Made by a program: the position numbers and the translations under genes. A stretch of 29,125 bases of DNA, taken from Bog-159 sp049520215 (GTDB lineage Bacteria; Acidobacteriota; Terriglobia; Bryobacterales; Bryobacteraceae). Below the pieces are notes generated by a model. The model had not been told where the DNA came from. It made no database searches and saw only the letters and a list, made by a program, of their open reading frames with translations. The stretch's first letter is position 1; each line of letters begins with the position of its first letter. The stretch covers positions 1 to 29,125 of the forward strand of contig JBEKPZ010000122.1 in assembly GCA_049520215.1 (NCBI GenBank), in the 5' to 3' direction. Positions 9,278-17,201 of the stretch are shown in pieces.

Positions 9278-10025
9278 ATGACGTTCGAACTCTGGCGGTT
9301 GCGCTTCCACTTCCACGCCGAAGAATCGCTCGTCTTTCCGCCGGGCAAAGCCGCCAATGTGCTGCGTGGCGCGTTCGGCATGATGCTTCGTCTTCCGCGC
9401 CGCGCACCTCGACGGCCAGACCATCCCCGCCGGCTCCGGCTTCCATTTCGACATGCACCTGTTCGACACCAAACACCCCGCCAGCGAGGCGTTGCAGCAG
9501 GCCTATGCGCAGCTCGCAAAAGCCGGACTCGGCCCCGGACGCGGGCGCGCCACGCTGGTCTCCGTCGGCAAGGAGCACATCGCCATTCCCCTCGACGGCC
9601 CCGCGGAATCCGCCACCCGCATGCGCGTCGAATTCCTTACCCCCACCGAGCTGAAATCCGGCCAGCAACTCGTCACCCGTCCCGAATTCCCCATCCTCTT
9701 CGCCCGTCTCCGCGACCGCATCTCCACCCTCCGCGCCCTCTACGGACCCGGCCCCCTCGATATCGATTTCCGCGCCATGGGCGAACGCGCCACCCAAGTA
9801 ACCCTCGCCCGCTGCGACCTCACCTGGCACGCGACCCAGCGCCGCTCCAGCCGCACCGGCCAAACCCATCCCCTCGGCGGATTCACCGGCCAAGCCGAAT
9901 ATCAAGCGGAGTATGATGGCGGTCTGGGCGAGTTTCTGCCCTATCTGCGCGCCGGCCAGTGGACCGGCGTCGGCCGCCAGACCGTCTGGGGAAAAGGAGA
10001 AATATGTTTCCAGCTTTGCTCTTAG
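9278..10025 (+). pseudogene. Orphan cas6-like (PF10040-type) RAMP gene with an out-of-frame internal deletion
   Basis: An ATG at 9278 opens a frame reading LWRLRFHFHAEESLVFPPG and LRGAFGMM, the usual start of Cas6/RAMP-like proteins. At about 9385 the homology jumps to the frame starting at 9387 (FVFRAAHLDGQTIPAG, then FHFDMHLFD). It then runs to the stop at 10025 and includes a C-terminal GQWTGVGRQTVWGKGE segment typical of the PF10040 glycine-rich region. The middle segment, which in relatives carries a Cys-rich stretch, is absent and the two halves are in different frames, so no full-length protein can be made. The family cleaves pre-crRNA in CRISPR systems, but no CRISPR array or other cas gene is in the window. 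The 3' end overlaps the next gene by 22 bases. Family assignment is moderately sure; the frame break is directly visible. Confidence 0.7.
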
Positions 10026-11221
10026 CCGCCAAGACCTACACGCTCCCGCCGGACAAACTCGCTAAAGCCATCGAGTACGCCGCCGCCCGCAACCGTCTGC
10101 ATTTCATCGCCGTCGCCTACGGCATCCTGGTGCTCGTCGCCCTGCTGGCGTGGCGTGTCGCCCCGCGCCTGCGCAGCATCGCCGAATCCGCCTCGCGCCG
10201 CCGCATCCTGCAGGCCTACATCTTCGCGCCGCTGCTGCTGCTGACGATCGACGCGCTGGAGTTGCCCATCAGCCTCTACGGCCACTACCTCTCGCTCAAG
10301 TTTGAGCAATCCATCCAAGGCTGGGGCTCCTGGTTCTGGGACTGGACCAAGGGCGAACTGCTTGCCTTCGCCCTGGCCGGTATCGCCCTCTGGGTGCTCT
10401 ATGGCGCGATGCGCCGCAGCCCGCGCCGCTGGTGGTTCTACTTCTGGCTGGCGGCTGTGCCCATGGTCGTGTTCCTGATGTTCATCGAGCCATTCGCCAT
10501 CGAGCCGCTGTTCTTCAAGTTCGAGCCGCTGGCCGCGCGGCAGCCCGCGCTGGTGGCCGCGATTGAGAAGGTGACGGCGCGCGGCGGCCTCGAAATACCG
10601 CCCGATCGCATGTTCGAAATGAAGGCCAGCGAGAAACTGAAATCGCTAAACGCCTATGTCACCGGCCTCGGCGCATCCAAGCGCGTGGTGGTCTGGGACA
10701 ACACCATCGAAAAAATGAACACCGGCCAGACCCTGTTCGTATTCGGCCACGAGATGGGCCACTACGTTCTGGGCCATGTATGGATCGGCATCGGCGCGGC
10801 CGTGGTGGGCATCCTGATCTTCCTGTTCCTGGCCTTTCACGCCATGCGCTGGGCGCTGGCGCGCTATGGCCCCCGGTGGGAGATCCGCGACGTGAGCGAC
10901 TGGGCCTCCCTGCCCGTGCTGCTGCTGGCGTTGGCCGTATTCGGCTTTCTGTCCGAACCGCTATCGAGTTCCTTTAGCCGCGTGCTGGAGCACAATGCCG
11001 ATATCTACGGGCTCGAAGTGATCCACGGGATCGTGCCTAACTCATCGGAAGAAGCGGCCGGCGCCTTTCAGATTCTCGGCGAAGTGTCGCTCGACGATCC
11101 CAATCCCAGCCCCTTCATCGAGTTCTGGCTCTACGATCACCCCTCCATCAGCGAGCGCGTCCGCTTCGCCTCCGAGTACGATCCGTGGGCCACCGGCCAA
11201 CCGCCTAAATACGTGAGGTAG
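10004..11221 (+). CDS. M48-family (Ste24/HtpX-like) membrane zinc metalloprotease
   Basis: 405 aa. The start at 10004 (MFPALLLAAK) is chosen because AAAAGGAG lies just upstream; an earlier GTG would add 15 arginine-rich residues. The zinc motif HEMGH is at residues 249-253, and the third ligand is Glu329 in an EHNADIYGLE segment. Hydrophobic segments occur at about 30-50, 68-85, 120-140, 150-172, 262-285 and 300-318, giving the multi-pass layout of CAAX-prenyl-protease-like M48 peptidases. The family degrades or processes membrane-associated proteins. The start overlaps the broken cas6-like gene, implying past translational coupling. The specific substrate is unknown. Confidence 0.88.
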   Translation: MFPALLLAAKTYTLPPDKLAKAIEYAAARNRLHFIAVAYGILVLVALLAWRVAPRLRSIAESASRRRILQAYIFAPLLLLTIDALELPISLYGHYLSLKFEQSIQGWGSWFWDWTKGELLAFALAGIALWVLYGAMRRSPRRWWFYFWLAAVPMVVFLMFIEPFAIEPLFFKFEPLAARQPALVAAIEKVTARGGLEIPPDRMFEMKASEKLKSLNAYVTGLGASKRVVVWDNTIEKMNTGQTLFVFGHEMGHYVLGHVWIGIGAAVVGILIFLFLAFHAMRWALARYGPRWEIRDVSDWASLPVLLLALAVFGFLSEPLSSSFSRVLEHNADIYGLEVIHGIVPNSSEEAAGAFQILGEVSLDDPNPSPFIEFWLYDHPSISERVRFASEYDPWATGQPPKYVR

Positions 11222-11287
11222 CACAGGCTTCAGCCTGTGTCCGGCGAGTGGGGCAGGTCCTCGGTCTTGCAACGGCCTCTCAGGCCG
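11222..11287. repeat. REP-like palindrome pair (copy 1)
   Basis: Two hairpins: CACAGGCT/AGCCTGTG arms with a 2-base loop (11222-11239), and CGGCCT/AGGCCG arms with a 3-base loop (11273-11287). Three related palindrome clusters occur at 13545-13580, 13660-13693 and 25433-25493. There is no T-tract after either hairpin, so this is not an obvious intrinsic terminator, though it directly follows the protease stop codon. Confidence 0.7.
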
Positions 11288-11333
11288 CCCGAATGTTAAA
11301 CTCGCATATGGCCCGATCCAGGTGAAATGATCC

Positions 11334-13505
11334 GTGGACCCGAACGACCGCGCCCCCCAAATCCTCCAATTCGGTGTTTTCGAGGTTGACCTCGCACAAG
11401 GCGAACTGCGTAAGCACGGCCGAAAAATAAAACTGCAGGAGCGCCCGTTTCAGCTTCTCGCGGCGTTGTTGGAGCGCCCCGGCCAGGTCGTCACTCGCGA
11501 CGAACTCGTCCGCCGGCTTTGGAGCGACACGCTCGTCGATTTCGATAACGGTCTCAACATCGCCGCCAAGAAAATACGCGAGGCGCTGGATGACGATGCC
11601 TCTACACCGCGCTACGTTGAGACCCTGCCGAGGCGCGGATACCGCTTCATCGCGCCGGTCCAACCGCGGAACATGCCGGCCGCCCAAGCCCCGCCCACCA
11701 GCCAACCCCCTCCGCAGCCCGTCCTAACCATCGCAACGCCAGCGCCGGCTCCGCCTCGCCGCCGCGGCATCTACCGCCTCGTCGCGTTAGGCGTCGTCGT
11801 GTTCTTCGCCGTCCGCATCTACTGGTTGTCTACCCAGGTGCGTCCGGCCCGCCTCGTGCAGGTTGTGCAGCTTACCCAAACCGGCCAGATCGAGCTCGAT
11901 CACGGCGTGGCCACCGATGGTACGCGTGTGTATTTCACCCAGCGCGATGCTGGGCGCTGGTCCCTGGCCCAGGTTTCCGTGGAAAGCGGCACTCCCCTGC
12001 CTCTGCCCCTGCCGCTCGAGCAGCCCTTGTCCAATCCGGACATACTCGACATATCGCCGGACCGCTCCAATCTGCTGGTTTCCAGCGGCTCCGAAGCCGA
12101 AGTGGAGCGGCCGTTCTGGGTCGTGCCCACCGTGGGCGGATCGCCGCGGCGCGTGGGCGATGGGGCCGGCCACGCAGGCGCCTGGTCGCGCGACGGAAGC
12201 CGCGTCGTCTTCGCCCGCGGCTCCGCGTTATATACAGTCGCGAGCGACGGCACGGATTTCCGCAAGCTTCTCGACACGCCCGGCACACCGTACTCCATCC
12301 GCTGGGCGCCGCCGTCCCGGGCGGACGTGCTCCGCTTTTCGATGCTCGGTCCCGGCCTGGGACCGCGCGCCTTGTGGGAAGTCTCCACCAACGGCACGGG
12401 CTTGCATCCCTTTCCGCCCGACTGGACCTCCGGCGCCGCCGAGCCGGACGGTGACGACAACGGCAATTGGGCCGCCAATGGAAAGTACTACCTCTTCCGC
12501 GCGCTGCGCGGCCGCGTGTCCAGCGTCTACGCCATGCGCGCGTTTCGCCGCTTCCCACGGGCCTTCGAAGGGTCCCCGGTGCTGATCTACTCCACGCCGC
12601 TGGAGTTCAGTTCAGTAGCGCCGCACCCCGACGGCAAGCGAGTCTTCTTCGCCGCCGGGCAGCAGCGCCTGGAGTTGCTGCGCTACGATGCCCGGCATGG
12701 GCAATTTGCACAATTCCTTTCCGCGGTGCAGGGACGCTGGGTGAGTTTCTCGAAAGACGGTCAATGGATAGTCTACGTGACCGCGCCAGACGATATCCTC
12801 TGGCGCAGCCGCCCGGATGGCAGCCAGCGCTTGCAACTGACGTCCCCTCCCATGCGCGCGTTCCGGCCCCGCTGGTCTCCGGATGGCGCCCACATCGTCT
12901 TCAGCGGAGGACCGATCGGCCACGCCAGCCGCGTATATGTGGTGGCCTCCGCCGGGGGTGCCCCCGAACCCGTCACCGATGCGCCGCCGATCGACGCCGG
13001 CGCGAGTTGGTCCGCCGACGGCAACTCTTTCGTGTTTGCCCGCCGCCTGCCCCCCGGCGTATCCGGCCAGCCCGGCCTCTATCTGATGGACCGGCAGACG
13101 AAGCGGGCCGCGTTCCTGCCAGGATCGGAGATTCTCGCCCAGCCCGCCTGGTCGCCTGATGGGCGCTTGATCGCCGCCACAAACCAGGCCGCAACCCAGA
13201 TCCTGCTGCTGCATCTCGATACGCGCCAGTGGACCCCGCTGGCCTCCGGCGACGGCCTGGGCGCTCCCTTCTGGTCGAGAGACGGCAAGTATGTTTATTA
13301 CCAGGAAACGCTGGCCCCGGAGCAGCCCATCTTCCGTGCTGCAACTGGCAGCGCCAGGAAAGAGCGAATGATGACTTCGAAACAGATCCCGCAATCCAAT
13401 TCCATCGGCTACGCGCTGGCGGGTCTGGCGCCCGACGACGCACCCATCGCTACCGTGATCTACGCCAATTCGGATATCTACGCGCTCGAAGTCGACTTGC
13501 CGTAG
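11334..13505 (+). CDS. Winged-helix (OmpR/CadC-type) transmembrane regulator with PD40/TolB-like beta-propeller
   Basis: 723 aa. The GTG start follows an AGGTGA ribosome-binding site, and an in-frame TGA lies just upstream at 11328. Residues 10-105 are a Trans_reg_C winged helix (LQERPFQLLAALLERPG, then YVETLPRRGYRFIAPV). A proline-rich linker and one transmembrane segment at about 146-164 follow. The rest is a series of WD40-like/PD40 blades (WSRDGSRVVFA, FSKDGQWIVYV, WSPDGRLIAA). This is the CadC-like one-component layout common in Acidobacteriota: DNA-binding domain in the cytoplasm, propeller outside. Target genes are unknown. It lacks a receiver domain, so it is not a classical response regulator. 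Confidence 0.88.
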   Translation: MDPNDRAPQILQFGVFEVDLAQGELRKHGRKIKLQERPFQLLAALLERPGQVVTRDELVRRLWSDTLVDFDNGLNIAAKKIREALDDDASTPRYVETLPRRGYRFIAPVQPRNMPAAQAPPTSQPPPQPVLTIATPAPAPPRRRGIYRLVALGVVVFFAVRIYWLSTQVRPARLVQVVQLTQTGQIELDHGVATDGTRVYFTQRDAGRWSLAQVSVESGTPLPLPLPLEQPLSNPDILDISPDRSNLLVSSGSEAEVERPFWVVPTVGGSPRRVGDGAGHAGAWSRDGSRVVFARGSALYTVASDGTDFRKLLDTPGTPYSIRWAPPSRADVLRFSMLGPGLGPRALWEVSTNGTGLHPFPPDWTSGAAEPDGDDNGNWAANGKYYLFRALRGRVSSVYAMRAFRRFPRAFEGSPVLIYSTPLEFSSVAPHPDGKRVFFAAGQQRLELLRYDARHGQFAQFLSAVQGRWVSFSKDGQWIVYVTAPDDILWRSRPDGSQRLQLTSPPMRAFRPRWSPDGAHIVFSGGPIGHASRVYVVASAGGAPEPVTDAPPIDAGASWSADGNSFVFARRLPPGVSGQPGLYLMDRQTKRAAFLPGSEILAQPAWSPDGRLIAATNQAATQILLLHLDTRQWTPLASGDGLGAPFWSRDGKYVYYQETLAPEQPIFRAATGSARKERMMTSKQIPQSNSIGYALAGLAPDDAPIATVIYANSDIYALEVDLP

Positions 13506-13544
13506 CTCTTCTGTACTACTGTCCCTCAGTTTCGTAATTGTGGG

Positions 13545-13580
13545 GCAGGCTCTCAGCCTGCGGCGGCCTCGCAGGCCGCC
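13545..13580. repeat. REP-like palindrome pair (copy 2)
   Basis: GCAGGCT/AGCCTGC (13545-13561, 3-base loop) followed at once by GGCGGCCT/AGGCCGCC (13562-13580, 3-base loop). The first hairpin is identical in its arms to the one at 25433-25449. Confidence 0.75.
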
Positions 13581-13659
13581 ATCTTCCCCCAGCCGCGCAA
13601 CCTGTTGCGGGTGTGGAACGCCCCCGCGACACCGAGCCGGCGTGCCTGTAAAATGGAGG

Positions 13660-13693
13660 GCGGGCTTTAGCCCGCGCGGGGCTTGAGCCCCGC
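13660..13693. repeat. REP-like palindrome pair (copy 3)
   Basis: GCGGGCT/AGCCCGC (2-base loop) followed at once by GCGGGGCT/AGCCCCGC (2-base loop). Same architecture as the other clusters but a different loop size and arm sequence. It ends 12 bases before the ATG at 13706. Confidence 0.7.
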
Positions 13694-13705
13694 AATGAGG
13701 CAATC

Positions 13706-13968
13706 ATGGCAAAAATTCTATCCTGCAAGACGGCTGACGACGCCGTCTTCGTCGATGCGCACGGACCCGCGAGCAAAGCGGAGGTCGTCAAGCACACGTC
13801 GGAGTTCCGGCTCGACGACTACACCATCGATGACGTGAAGTTCCTGCAACGCTATCCGGTGCGTCTCACGGAAAACAATTCAAGGCAAACGTATATGTCT
13901 AGTCTATTTGGGTGGACCGCAAAGGTAAGTGGCTCTGCATCTTCAGTCAGGAGACCGCGGCCCGATAA
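13706..13968 (+). pseudogene. Decayed DUF4440/NTF2-like small protein gene
   Basis: The ATG frame from 13706 reads DAHGPASKAEVVKHTSEF and LDDYTIDDVKFLQ, resembling the N-terminal part of DUF4440/SnoaL-type NTF2-like proteins. After about 13903 the family-like ending (WVDRKGKWLCIFSQETAAR, stop at 13966-13968) appears in a different frame; the original frame runs on as unrelated sequence to 13981. The reading suggests a 2-base insertion (or 1-base loss) near CTATTTGGG, and probably a shortened middle. An intact short 91-aa gene product cannot be ruled out. NTF2-like folds serve varied small-ligand or enzymatic roles; none can be assigned here. Confidence 0.5.
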
Positions 13969-13982
13969 CTTGGAGGTATAAC

Positions 13983-15113
13983 ATGCGCAGTAACTGCATC
14001 GCCATCGTCCCGGCTCTGGCCTGTCTCTGGTTGCCGGCCTATGCCGCGCCCGCCGCGGCGCTGCTCGGAATCTTCGATGATCATGCGGACGTCGGCTCCG
14101 TGCTGCATGCCGGCTCCGTAGAATATGACGCATCCAAACGAACCTACACCATCGCCGGCAGCGGCGAGAACATGTGGTTCGCCTCAGACGCGTTCCACTT
14201 CGTGTGGAAAAAAGTGTCCGGCGATGTCACCCTGACGGCGGACATCTCCTTCCTCGGTTCCGGCGGCGAAGCGCACCGCAAAGCCGTGCTGATGATCCGC
14301 CAGAGCCTGGATGCGGATTCGCCCTACGCCGACGTAGCGCGCCATGGCGACGGGCTGACCTCCTTGCAGGCCCGCGACGAAAAGGGCGTCAACACCAGTG
14401 AAATCCAGTCCGCCGTGAAGGCGCCGGCCCGCGTGCGTATCGCCCGGCGGGGCGAGTACTTCTACATATGGGTGGCGGGCGAGGGTGAAGAACTCCAGCT
14501 TTCGGGAGGATCGATGCGCGTCCCCATGCACGATCCGTTCTACGTTGGGATCGGCGTCTGCTCCCACAATAAAGACACGGTCGAGAAGGCCGTATTCTCC
14601 AACGTCGACCTGACCGTCGGCGCGCCAAGCGAAGCCGCGCCGAAATTGTACAGCACCTTGGAGACTGTTCCCCTCTCCGGGGACCGGCGCGTGACTTACG
14701 TCGCCCCGGGCCGCTTGTCGGCGCCTTTCTGGACGGCTGACGGCGCCGCGCTGGTCTTCCATCGCGACGGTCGCATGGAACGGATACCGGCCACCGGGGG
14801 CAAGCCGGAAGCCGCAGAGGCAACCCCGCCCGGCCACGAAGAACAGTCGCTCGCGGGATTGCCGTCCGACGGCTTCTATAACTGCCTACCGCACCTCTCG
14901 CCCGATGGCCAGCAAATCGCTTTTCTGTCTTTCGGCAAAGACCTGTCCGGCATCCCCGAGGACAAAGATGTCATGCTGCGCGTCCTGTCCGTCAAAGACG
15001 GCAAGGTGCGGACGCTGGCGAAACTCGTCGGAGGGAAGGGCACCCTGGATGCGCCTTCCTGGTCGCCGGACAGCCGCCGATTGGCCTTCGTCAGCTATCA
15101 GTGGATTCGGTAG
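13983..15113 (+). CDS. Secreted DUF1349-like / PD40 beta-propeller protein
   Basis: 376 aa. TGGAGG lies 7 bases before the ATG at 13983, which also gives a clean signal peptide (MRSNCIAIVPALACLWLPAY..., cleavage near AAPAAA). Residues about 35-215 resemble the concanavalin-like DUF1349 fold (FHFVWKKVSGDVTLTADISF, then KAVLMIRQSLDADSPYADV). Residues about 240-376 carry TolB/PD40-type blades (APFWTADGAALVFHRDG, LSPDGQQIAFLSFG, PSWSPDSRRLAFVSYQ). Such proteins are often labelled Tol-like, but this one has no other Tol-system neighbours. The propeller has too few blades to close alone, so it may be partial or assemble with a partner. The stop lies 4 bases from the convergent gene. Confidence 0.8.
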   Translation: MRSNCIAIVPALACLWLPAYAAPAAALLGIFDDHADVGSVLHAGSVEYDASKRTYTIAGSGENMWFASDAFHFVWKKVSGDVTLTADISFLGSGGEAHRKAVLMIRQSLDADSPYADVARHGDGLTSLQARDEKGVNTSEIQSAVKAPARVRIARRGEYFYIWVAGEGEELQLSGGSMRVPMHDPFYVGIGVCSHNKDTVEKAVFSNVDLTVGAPSEAAPKLYSTLETVPLSGDRRVTYVAPGRLSAPFWTADGAALVFHRDGRMERIPATGGKPEAAEATPPGHEEQSLAGLPSDGFYNCLPHLSPDGQQIAFLSFGKDLSGIPEDKDVMLRVLSVKDGKVRTLAKLVGGKGTLDAPSWSPDSRRLAFVSYQWIR

Positions 15114-15117
15114 CTGC

Positions 15118-17190
15118 CTACAGCTTTTTCTGCGCCCTCTCGGGTAACGCCCGCCGGTGACTCTTCACACCGCGCTCGTGAAGGGCGCCAGCCACCGCGG
15201 CCTGGTTCCGTCCCCTGGGAGTTCGTCGGCGGAGATTGACCTTCGCGGCCGCTTGCGGGAACCCCGACACGGCGATCGTCGCCATCTCGTTACTTCCCTC
15301 GAGGGTTTCAAAATAGATGTAGACATCGCCGTTTGCCAGGCCGGTCGTCGGCAGAGCGAAATTGACCTGGTATAACCAGGCTAGTCCGGGCGCCAGACCG
15401 CCGAACGAAACGCTGGCCTCCGGGAAATTACCGGTTCCGTCGTCCAGGTTCACCAAAATGTTTCCAGCGTTGAATTCGTCGCTGTAGCTCAACGGATTAC
15501 CGGAGGCAGCCGCGCCATCGGCCACCGTCGGCGTCACGGTTCCCAGACCGTCCATATACAGGAGCACTGTCTCGCCAGGTACCGCGGGGCTGCTATCCGT
15601 GACCAGGCTGTAATCGGCGTGCAGGATCGCGCCGGCCCCCAATCCGTTTTCCGACAGCGTGTAAATCCCGGGCGCCGAATTATCCACGTACACCGTTACA
15701 CTATTGGACTTCGACTGGTTCACCACCACCTGGAACGTGGCAAAATAGTCTCCCGAAATCTCGTAAGGAATCCAGGCGCTGATCTGGTTCTGGCTCACGT
15801 AATCGACCGGAGCCGCCAGCCCGTTGACGAAAACCTGAACGCCGCCAAGCGTCGTAGAAATCGGCAGGGTCTGGGCGGTTTGCGATGCTACGCCAAAGTT
15901 TCCGAAAAGGCTTACCAACTCACCGGGAGCGTAAGCGTTTGTAATCGGCGTATAGTTGGCCGCATTAGTAATATAGGTTGGATCGATCCATACCGTAGAC
16001 GTCGGCGTAATCGACGGGGCGCGAATGCCGACGATCAGCGAGAACTGCTGGCCGGACCCTATCTCCATGAGCGCCGTTCCATTGGCGCCGGCGAAATAAT
16101 TGTAAGTGCTGCCGTCGTAATACGAGCCGTCAGCCCCGATCGTTACCGAACTGTTAGACGTGAAGTCGTAGGTGACTATATCGACGATATCGTCAAAGCG
16201 CTCATGAAAGATCAGATTCCCATCTCCAGCGGTGTTGATGGAACCATAAAAGGCATCGAGCGGCACTGAATCGCCCACGAAGTCTTCCATCCCCCCCGTA
16301 AAATAGGTCCCGTTCAGCAGCGCATTGGAACCCGTCCCGGAAGGAGGCGCGCGAAAACCGAAGATCATGTCCGATCCGGTTGTCGATCCGCCCACGAACC
16401 AGTTGCCATCGGCCGAGACATACAGAGTCTTCGCGCCGCTGACGATCAGCGTCGGATCGCCCGCGGTGCCGGGAAAGGTCAAGGTTCCGCCCGCCGTGCC
16501 GGAGAGCGCATAGGTCGAGGCCGCCACGCTCTGGGTGGTGGTGTTGCCGGAGTTCAAATTCGCCGCCGAGCCAGTCAGCGTGAATGCCGCGATATTTCCA
16601 TTGCCGTCGGCGTTCAGAGTGAAGTAGCCCTGGCGCGCCACTAGATAGCCGAGGGTGGAAACCGAGGGAGCATTGAGGAAGTCCAGAGTGCCTACCGTGA
16701 AGGCCCCCGACAGGCTGCTGTTTGAAAACGAACTCGACGGTGCTTGAACCGCGACAAAAAGATCGTCGTAGTCGTCCTCCGTCGAACTGGCAATGACCAG
16801 GGGCTTGCTGAAGGCACCGAAAAGAGTCGCTCCGGTCCCCCCAAACAGAGGATTGTCCAGTTGGGCGATGCCGTTGGATTGCACGCCGTACGTTCCGCCG
16901 ACCAGCGCGGCGCAGGTTCCTGCGCCGGCCGTACCGGCCGAGTCGAACAGTTGCGTGCTCGAGAGGGTGTAGGTTCCCGCGCCGTCGAACGTGATGACGC
17001 CGGTCAGGCTGCAGGACTCCGTCAGGTCGCCCGACGTGTCGTTGAGGAAATCGACGTACCGGAACAGGTATGGTCCGCTGAGACCCGCTGTTCCGCTGGT
17101 ATCGAAATTCTGAGCCGCGACCCGCGCCGGCGCTACCGCCATCAGCAGCGCGCTACTCAAAAGAAGAATTGTTTTGACCGTCTTGTGCAT
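15118..17190 (-). CDS. Secreted protein with Solibacter-type C-terminal domain (TIGR03437)
   Basis: 690 aa. The start at 17190 (MHKTVKTILLLSSALL) is chosen because it gives a signal peptide ending near VAAQN and has GAGGAT 9 bases upstream; the longer frame from 17274 would overlap the upstream gene. Residues about 25-395 are Gly/Ser/Thr-rich beta sequence (GTYTLSSTQLFDSAG type) that I do not recognise. Residues about 400-640 match the TIGR03437 domain (AANYTPITNAYAPGELVSLFG, then GVQVFVNGLAAPVDYVSQNQ). A basic tail of about 45 residues (LRRRTPRGRNQ to RAQKKL) follows the usual domain end. Role unknown, extracellular by signal peptide. It is coupled to the S53 protease: 11 bases separate the stop and start, and the ribosome-binding site overlaps the upstream stop codon. 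Confidence 0.85.
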   Translation of the reverse strand: MHKTVKTILLLSSALLMAVAPARVAAQNFDTSGTAGLSGPYLFRYVDFLNDTSGDLTESCSLTGVITFDGAGTYTLSSTQLFDSAGTAGAGTCAALVGGTYGVQSNGIAQLDNPLFGGTGATLFGAFSKPLVIASSTEDDYDDLFVAVQAPSSSFSNSSLSGAFTVGTLDFLNAPSVSTLGYLVARQGYFTLNADGNGNIAAFTLTGSAANLNSGNTTTQSVAASTYALSGTAGGTLTFPGTAGDPTLIVSGAKTLYVSADGNWFVGGSTTGSDMIFGFRAPPSGTGSNALLNGTYFTGGMEDFVGDSVPLDAFYGSINTAGDGNLIFHERFDDIVDIVTYDFTSNSSVTIGADGSYYDGSTYNYFAGANGTALMEIGSGQQFSLIVGIRAPSITPTSTVWIDPTYITNAANYTPITNAYAPGELVSLFGNFGVASQTAQTLPISTTLGGVQVFVNGLAAPVDYVSQNQISAWIPYEISGDYFATFQVVVNQSKSNSVTVYVDNSAPGIYTLSENGLGAGAILHADYSLVTDSSPAVPGETVLLYMDGLGTVTPTVADGAAASGNPLSYSDEFNAGNILVNLDDGTGNFPEASVSFGGLAPGLAWLYQVNFALPTTGLANGDVYIYFETLEGSNEMATIAVSGFPQAAAKVNLRRRTPRGRNQAAVAGALHERGVKSHRRALPERAQKKL

Positions 17191-17201
17191 GGGCGTTATC
17201 C

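Noticed and set aside
8918..9916. 332-codon plus-strand open frame spanning the end of the second GloVer gene and the cas6-like gene
   Set aside because: Its first part is a shadow of the GloVer gene, and only the stretch 9278-9385 is meaningful; the rest is the wrong frame after the deletion.
11222..11239. Intrinsic terminator after the M48 protease
   Set aside because: The hairpin is short and is not followed by a T-run; similar palindromes occur elsewhere as repeats.
12612..13703. Long minus-strand open frame (363 codons) opposite the regulator gene
   Set aside because: It is antisense to a well-supported gene, has no family-like sequence, and is the expected by-product of GC-rich codon use.
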